A stretch of 64,000 nt of DNA from Straminergon stramineum (Eukaryota; Streptophyta; Bryopsida; Hypnales; Calliergonaceae): NCBI GenBank assembly GCA_963920665.1, contig OY987270.1, forward strand, positions 14,100,019-14,164,018, given 5' to 3'. The position numbers were made by a program, and so were the translations under genes. Position 1 is the first letter of the stretch. Each line of letters starts with the position of its first letter. The notes under the pieces are model-generated. The model was not told where the DNA came from. It saw only the letters and a list, made by a program, of their open reading frames with translations, and did no database searches. This document shows, piece by piece, positions 57,535 through 64,000 of the stretch.

Positions 57535-58440
57535 GTCTACAAAATATGACTGACTCAAAAATACGATTGCAAAATATGACTAAAGTGAAATTATGACTAG
57601 CAAATATGATTTAGTACTTTCCAAATATATTTCCCACCCAAATTTTCTTCAAGCTACCTAAAAGAAAAAAAATATGACTACAAAATATGATTGATGCAAA
57701 AATATGACTAATAAATATGATTGCAAAATATGACTAATAAATATGACTGATGCAAAAATATGACTAATAAATATGATTGCAAAATATGACTAATAAATAT
57801 GATTGATGCAAAAATATGACTAATAAATATGATTGACTCAAAAATATGACTACAAAATATGACTGATGCAAAAATATAACTAATAAATATGACTGACTCA
57901 AAAATATGACTAAAGTGAAATTATGACTAGTAAATATGATTTAGCACTCTCCAAATATAATTCCCGCCCAAATTTTCTTCAAGTTGCCCAAAAGAAAAAA
58001 ATGTGACTATCATAAAAATATGACTACAAAATATGACTGACTCAAAAATATGACTGCAAAATATGACTAAAGTGAAATTAGGATTAGCAAATATGATTTA
58101 GTACTCTCCAAATGTATTTCTCGCCCAAATTTTCTTCAAGTTGCCCAAAAGAAAAAAATGTAACTATCATAAAAATATGACTACAAAATATGATTGATGC
58201 AAAAATATGATTGATGCAAAAATATGACTAATAAATATGACTGTGCGTTCCCCAAACATATTCCCTATGAAGCTCTATGAAGTATTTTGAAGTTCTCAAC
58301 GAACATATACTATACGCTCGCAATGTACAAGGCCAAAACATGACTAGCAGTCATATTTGTAGTCATATTTTTTTTCAAAGAGTTGGCCTCCAAAAATATG
58401 ATTGCGAATAGTCGCCAATCATCCTCAGTCATATTTTTGT
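57535..58440. repeat. right subterminal array of the CACTA element
   Basis: More than forty copies of ATATGACT or ATATGATT occur in this stretch, mostly in one orientation (AAAATATGACTAATAAAT), so it differs from the left array, where both orientations alternate. A longer unit containing CCCAAATTTTCTTCAAG occurs three times (near 57648, 57968 and 58126). Confidence 0.8.
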
Positions 58441-58578
58441 AGTCATAAAACACCCGTTTTCTTGTAGTGCTTCCTCTTTTCCCACAACTATTTTGTGCGC
58501 GCATAGCTGAGTGAAAGAGTGGTGAGTTAGTGATCGGGTGAGACGTGATAGTGTGTCCAGATTTTAGAGAGGTGTGAG

Positions 58579-60564
58579 ATGGCGGAGGGAGATATCCGGA
58601 AGACTTTGGTCACCGGCCAGATGGTTTGTCCAACCATTCCGGAAAGGCTGAGAGATAGATCTCAGCTAGAGGATGACCTTAGTGAGATAGGGTGTGTCGA
58701 TTTGTTCATGCGGCCGTGGACCGTAAAGAACAACCGGATGATTCAGGAACTCATAGTAGGAGCTTCCAACCAGTATGAGTTGACGGTGAGAGGAAGGCCT
58801 CAAACCTGGACTGATGAAGTCTGGGCTAAGGTTTACGGATTTCCCAAGAAGGGATCCGGTTTAGCTTCCCGGACTGACAAGTTTGCAGTGGGGAAATTTA
58901 AGAACGCTGCCCATTCCAAAGAAGGGTATGCGATTAGTGATTGTCTGGATGCCCGACAGAGACATGTACTAGAGTTTCTGATCCCTATCTTGTATCCGGA
59001 AAAGCCTACCCGGGTTACGGTTACGGTAGCGAACACCATCTTTGGTGCTTTTGAGGGTAGACCAGTCAGTTGGGGCAAGGTGATTGGCTCAGTAGTTGCC
59101 AAACTTGCCGCCAACATAGGAAAGGGAAAGACCAGCGCCATAGGGCCGTATCTTTTCCATCTGTATCACCACGCGGAACTGCTCAGCGATGCGGAAATGG
59201 TGGAGTACAACACTGGAGCGACCATCCTCCAATATGGCCTGACGGAAGAGGTGACAGTAGAGCAGCCATCGCTAGAAGAAGAGGAGGATCCGGAGGAGGA
59301 TGAGTAACCCTTGGAGCGGAAGCACCGGAAGTCGACGGATCCGACGTCTCAGGGGAAGCTTCTGGCTCAACAAAAGATATCCGCGGAGGAAGAAGGAAGC
59401 ATATCCAGGTTCTTCAAGACCGGGTTCAACTGGGTACTCCAAGCGCAAGAGTACCACGAGAGCCTGGTGGACCTGCTCAGGAGGATTAGCCGGGAGTTGA
59501 AGACAGACCCGGAAGACATCCTCGACGCGCTGAAGAAACTTCCAAATCCGGAAGTCCTCAAGTGGAAGGACAAGCAGATTGTTGCCCTGGAAAAGGAGAA
59601 AGCGGATCTCCAGGCAAGACTGAGTTGGGCACAAGGAGAGATGGCTGCAGCGAAACAAAGGAAGAAGAAAGCCCTGCAGCTACTGAAGAACCTATCCGGC
59701 TTGGTGGACAAGCCGGCCGACATGGTGATGAAGGTGGCTCTAACCCAGAGCCGGTTGACCGAGGAAGGGCACCTCACCGGATATTAGGTGATCCGGATAC
59801 TTGTGGACTTCTCCTCGCGGATGGAGCTCACGCTTAAGGAAATGAGGCAGCTGCTTGGGCGGATCAACCCTGACCGGGTAATGGACTTCTCCAACTTCCC
59901 GGATATCCATTTCGATACGGAGACACCCTTCAAGCTTACAAGCTCGATGCCACTTCCGTCGAGATCGGACGTCCCGCGGGAGACTCTCCGGTACTCGACA
60001 GAACCCTTCTCCAAGCAATTGGAGAAAACAATCCAGGGGAGCGTGAAGACAGCACCCGAGTCAAGCAAGCAGCCGGAAACTACACAGGAGTTGGCACCTC
60101 CAGAAATTACGGTTTCTCCACCCGTCCCAGTGTTCAATCTCCCGTAGAAGGAGCCGCTTCCAACACCTCAAACCCAAGCCCGTGGCCAACTGATAGAGCG
60201 GATTGGGGGGTTGTTGAATCCGGCCCAGTCTCATCCGGAAGAATTCGAGCATATGCTGGAAGAGCAGCAACCAAGAAAGGAGATCGAGCCGATTGTGTTG
60301 GATGAGACGTCTCCAGGCGAGGAGCAAGAAAGGGAGATAACTTAGATTGAGAAATCTGAGGAGGAAGAGTACCGAACCGGATCAGAGGACGAGGATGAGG
60401 AAGAGGCTGACTACTCTCCTCTGGAAATCCGGAAGATACAGACCCGGGCGGCGTTACGGATGACCCCCATGAAGGCAACCCCGAAGGCAACACCAAGGTC
60501 GTCCACGCGAGCACCAGGGAATCAAGGCGGGAGTAGCCAAAAGAAAGCGAGGAAGGGGAAGTAG
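58579..60564 (+). pseudogene. plant mobile-element gene relic: one frame, four in-frame stops
   Basis: From ATG 58579 to TAG 60562-60564 a single frame runs for 662 codons with no frameshift, broken only by stops at 59305 (TAA), 59785 (TAG), 60145 (TAG) and 60343 (TAG). Residues 1-242 have the spaced pattern of plant transposon-borne domains (WTVKNNRMIQEL, VWAKVYGFPKKG, GPYLFHLYHHAELL) and end in an acidic tail. The next part is Lys- and Glu-rich and predicted coiled coil (about 59550-59700). The tail is Pro-rich, then acidic, then basic. I read it as a gag-like or accessory protein of the surrounding mobile element; the class is unsure. Each internal stop is one C-to-T change away from a Gln codon, three of them CAG (a CHG context). 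Stop-codon readthrough is an alternative but less likely. Confidence 0.65.
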
Positions 60565-61640
60565 CTAGGATCTCTTCTTAGGCAGTTAGGATTTTAATTT
60601 TGTACCGGATCCGGATTTCTAGGTGTGGGACCGGGTTCCGGATTTGTAGGATCTCACTTTTCCTGGATTTCTCGAGGAGTTTGTGAGTGATCACCTGGAT
60701 TTCCGGGTGCCCTTTTTGCCTTTTTGGCTTTGGTTGTTTTGAGTTTTTAAGTGTAAGGCAAGGTTGTTGCCTCTCATTCCATCCTAGCGTTATAGTTTGT
60801 ATTTTGTCATCCTTATTTTAATCTGAGCCACCAAGTGGACACTCAAGGATTGATCTGTCGTATATCTAGCTTCCTTGTGTTCTCTTGTGAGTGTGTGAAG
60901 TAGAATAGAGGAGGAGGAAAGGAGGAATCTGGATCGGAGGGGACTTGGGTCTGAGTGTTGAAGAATGTTTGTTACGTAGTCTAGACTAGTGAATTTGGTC
61001 TTGAGCACGTGTCTTTAAACTCCTGGAACGGGAATCCGATTTGGAGTGGTGTGGGTGCAGATCCGGAATACCAGGGAGGGTTTCGTGTGGAGATAAGCAA
61101 CCACCAGTGGAAGAAACCCCATATCACTTACCGGAAGGTCAGCCGAACCCTAGGATCAGTCTAGGAAAACAACTTACAATCCTTACCTTAGTTCTGATCT
61201 TTGTTGGTCTGTCGTTGTAGTGGAGAAGGCTTGTTACGGCTCTGAGTGACTTGCCTCCCGGGTTGGCCATCCGGAAGGTTGTGAGAGTATTTCCGGTCGA
61301 CCTAGTGCAACATTTGGTCTAAGTACATGTTGTGTAGTTTTGAGAGAGAAGTTAGTGTGAGAAATACGAGTGGTGAGTCCCTACCCCTCTATACAATCAA
61401 AGGTGGACCCTTTGAGGGTAAATCAGAGGTACCAAAAACCAGTGTTGTGGTGTGAAAAGACGGATCCGGATTCCGGATTGCAGTGGATATGGATTGAATT
61501 CCGGAAGGGTAGTGCTCCGAAAGAGAGAAAGGAAGAGCAAGGAGTGCTTAATTCGGTAGAATGGATAATCGAGGCTTGCAACAACATACTTGAATCCCCT
61601 GGAACGATATTTCGAATTAGTTTACACATTTGGGTGTTGT
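60565..61640 (+). other. 3' region of the GC-richer mobile element
   Basis: No coding sequence is recognised. CCGGAT-type words remain frequent (60603, 60618, 61052, 61462). A short open frame (61370-61642) resembles no family I know. The stretch ends at a sharp change to AT-rich DNA near 61640. Confidence 0.4.
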
Positions 61641-61900
61641 AAATGGTATTTACCGCACGCTACGCGTATGACATTATTTGTAATCAAATTACAAAATCAT
61701 TTTGAATTTCAAGTTTCAAATTTTATACAAAAATATTGGTGACAACAATTATAGATCTAACTATATGGATAGAATCTGAATTTCATAATGTACAACTTTT
61801 ATTCATACATCAAGTTCGAAATATCCCTCTTAGTTACATTTTATAAGACATCTTTGAAATTCTCCGAATGTGGAGAAGGGTGAGGGCATTTAGGGGTTAA

Positions 61901-64000
61901 AAAATGAGACCTTAACAGTGATCCAAAATAAGTAAAATCAAATAATGAAAATGATACCATCTCATAGTGCACATTATTCCAAATTTGTTATCAATATTTT
62001 TAATAAAAGATTGTTAATTGGGGACTTTTAATAGAATTTCAAAAGATAACCTTGCAAAATCAATTAAAAAGTATGAAATTTTTTTTGATAAATCCAACTG
62101 TATAGATGTCATCTACAAATTGAGATTGACAACTTTTCTTTTTATATCTACATTTCTGTGATTCATCAAATATTTTATAACATATCTTTGAAATCAATGG
62201 TGGATTTGGACATTAAAGGGTTAAAGACTTTGAGGAGTTTATCTATAAATTGTTCATTTGATCATCTTTCTGTGTAATATTTGAGTCGTAATAGAGGTTG
62301 GTTAATCAGCTTTGATAGATATCCAATTTATGGATCTCCAAAATACAAATTTTTCCATGAATTGTACAAATATACAAATATAATTGCAAATGTCCAACAT
62401 GAAAGAGTTAGTTTGATAAAAAAAGATGAAAAAAGTATCTTGAACCATAACTCAATTAAGACCTAGAAAATGTATACATGACCCACTAAGCAACGAAATG
62501 CTCCCCAAATTGAACTGTGTTTAGACAAAAATTCACAATGACCAAGCTATTGTCATCGAGTATGAGGTGATATCAAGCTTAGCAAATACTATCAAACAAT
62601 CATGATTGAGAACAATTTTCAATTGTGTAGATTGTTTACTTCCTCTTAATTTGCACCTTTGACAATTGGCAATTTCCACGAACTCCACGTTTGTAGGCAT
62701 GATCTTCTAAGAATCACAATCCTATGCAAATAGTTTCCTCTACTTCAAATGGTCACACGACAATGAGTTGTTGCTAGAGAGTGGAATTGCATCATCACAA
62801 CAAACATGTTTTGAGGAGAGTACATGCAACACTCATAGCCATGGAAGATGATACCATGACATAAACTACAAGATTTGAGAACACCATATTGCTATTAAAT
62901 AGAAACAAGAACTAAACCTTTATAGTACCTTCTAAAACCAAGTATGAGATCTTAGAATAAAATAGAGGGTTTGTGTAAAGAATAGCAATTGATGGCTTTC
63001 CAACACTAGAAATTAAGTCCTAAAGGACCAAGAATTCATGGTTTCAATATGACAAATTCATATTGTGAATTAAATAATCATAGCATCAAAATCAGGAACT
63101 TTGTTTGTGTTGTTAAAAAACAAATAAATTTGAATAAAAAGAAGTCTACATTCTATCTACTCAAAATTGCTAGAAAAAAGAAAACAAAACATGAGACCCA
63201 ATTTAGGCTTCTTGGGTTACCCATGCTCACAAACAAAACCAAAACTAGAATCTACTCGGTAGGAATGGACACCAAAGTTTGGGCATTGAACATTTGAAAA
63301 CATTTATATTCATACCTGACAACACAAGGTTGGATTGGTCCTCATTGGGTAGTGTACAGCTTTGACATTGGACCCTTCTAACAACGTAGATCATATAATG
63401 GTAGAAACCATCTCATAAGGTGATGTATATAGAATTGTTGAGTGAGGTCAAAGAAACCATGAGCACCAATTAATCTAGGTTGTAAGTGCATTGGTTGCCT
63501 TGAGTCTTCATGACATGATCAATCATCAATTCAACTCATTTCACATGGCTACAAAACTTTGAATGAAGGACATGATTTATTGCCCTAAATCAACCAATAG
63601 GACCAACAATTTTGTACCTCAAAATTGGAGTTCCAAAGAGCATTGGTGAAGCTCTTCCGCACTTGCATTGACTGCGTAATCCACCACCATATCTAGAAAA
63701 TGAAAGCTGCAGGGACAAATTATCTTACCATCAATTCACAAGTTACCATTCTTAGAACCCTACTTTGAGTTGAGGATTTTAGGCTCTACTCACAACCATT
63801 GATCACAAATTCAAAGCACAGTTAACCCCTAATGGACCATTGTCCCTTCAGGGGACAAATGAGATTTCAAGCAAGTACCTATGGTCTCAATTTTTGTCTT
63901 GATTTTTTGAAACTTTTCATTAAGATAGGAAAAATTTATTACCTTCATGGGAATATGCCTTTTTTTCATTTGGTGCCCATGAACAAAAGTTATACCCAAA
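61901..64000. other. AT-rich DNA with two more TTAA-family ends
   Basis: No gene is seen. GACATTAAAGGGTTAA ending at 62224 is a diverged right end, and the 150 bases before it resemble those before 61900. TTAACCCCTAATGGACC at 63822 is a left end whose element runs out of the window. Short open frames (62281-62466, 63049-63297) match nothing known to me. Confidence 0.4.

Larger units (their letters stand above)
52702..58469. mobile_element. complete non-autonomous CACTA (En/Spm) transposon, 5,768 bp
   Basis: Terminal inverted repeats of 29 bases (52702-52730 and 58441-58469) match at 28 positions and start CACTACAA. The 3-bp target duplication CTT is present at 52699-52701 and 58470-58472. 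Both ends carry dense subterminal motifs (ATATGACT/AGTCATAT). There is no transposase or other long open frame inside, so it depends on an enzyme from elsewhere. Its interior holds a purine-rich tandem array and a GGCGGCTAGGGTTT segment, listed separately. The near-perfect ends suggest fairly recent insertion compared with the rest of the window. Confidence 0.93.
52500..61640 (+). mobile_element. GC-richer mobile element of unknown class, split by a CACTA element
   Basis: 52500-52701 and 58470 to about 61640 share a composition and CCGGA-rich wording (GATCCGGATTCCGGA at 52556 and again near 61464) unlike the AT-rich flanks. They would become continuous if the CACTA element and one CTT were removed. 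The interior carries the multi-stop relic at 58579-60564. No LTRs, TIRs or target duplication could be found, so the ends are approximate and the class is open. Confidence 0.45.
52034..61900 (+). mobile_element. TTAA-family element split by a large nested insertion
   Basis: TTAACCCCTAAATGTCC at 52034 and GGCATTTAGGGGTTAA ending at 61900 are oriented as the two ends of one element. The AT-rich arms (52034 to about 52490 and about 61645-61900) enclose a GC-richer block of about 9.1 kb that looks foreign. Inferred: a TTAA element of about 0.7 kb was hit by a larger element, which was then hit by a CACTA element. The two ends could instead belong to separate copies. Confidence 0.4.

Noticed and set aside
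53700..58400. Repeats in the CACTA element as a CRISPR-like or satellite array
   Set aside because: Spacing is irregular, the context is a plant nuclear transposon, and the motifs are typical CACTA subterminal repeats.
59272..59658. 128-codon minus-strand frame, and its neighbour at 59367-59777
   Set aside because: They are antisense shadows of the coiled-coil part of the multi-stop relic; their composition mirrors the plus-strand codons.
52500..61640. LTR retrotransposon borders for the GC-richer element
   Set aside because: The 5' segment (52500-52701 plus 58470-58578) does not recur at the 3' end, and no TG...CA repeat pair was found.

Overview
This is a stretch of nuclear DNA from a land plant. 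The genes carry GT-AG introns, one product looks plastid-targeted, another is a plant-type LRR receptor kinase, and most of the rest is decayed transposon sequence. The glutathione transferase is of the Ure2p/YfcG-like (nu) type, a class I associate with mosses and liverworts, so a bryophyte is my best guess. I cannot name the species.

Three protein-coding genes can be rebuilt exon by exon, with every intron phase consistent. (1) 1145-2249 (+): a 215-residue Ure2p/YfcG-type glutathione transferase in three exons. It has a TATA box and two TGACG motifs far upstream, and its 3' end is repeated downstream. (2) 7043-12990 (-): a 12-exon, 488-residue, probably plastid-targeted pseudokinase. The invariant lysine is kept, but HRD reads HQS and DFG reads DLA. 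(3) 24211-31253 (-): a 17-exon, 833-residue LRR receptor kinase. Its ectodomain resembles LRR subfamily VIII-1, it has a Cys cluster beside the membrane, and its kinase domain looks active. One LRR exon has lost the AG of its splice acceptor. The 3' end of this gene is also duplicated downstream.

The rest is mobile DNA in layers. 13.4-23 kb holds short TIR elements, a fold-back repeat and a tangle of CACTA-type termini. 32-45 kb holds several copies of a small family that ends in CCCCTAAA and sits between TTAA tetranucleotides. One copy is inserted inside a relative, and comparison with an uninterrupted relative shows that a single TTAA became two, which is the piggyBac signature. 48.4-50.7 kb is a broken hAT-type transposase. 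52.0-61.9 kb appears to be a nest of three layers: a TTAA-family element, interrupted by a GC-richer mobile element carrying a 662-codon single-frame relic with four in-frame stops, which is itself split by a complete 5,768-bp non-autonomous CACTA element (CTT target duplication, 29-bp TIRs).

The three genes show no sign of working as one pathway. A redox enzyme and a receptor with an H2O2-sensor-like Cys cluster lie in one window, but that is only suggestive. The clearest shared oddity is that two of the three genes carry local tandem duplications of their 3' ends.
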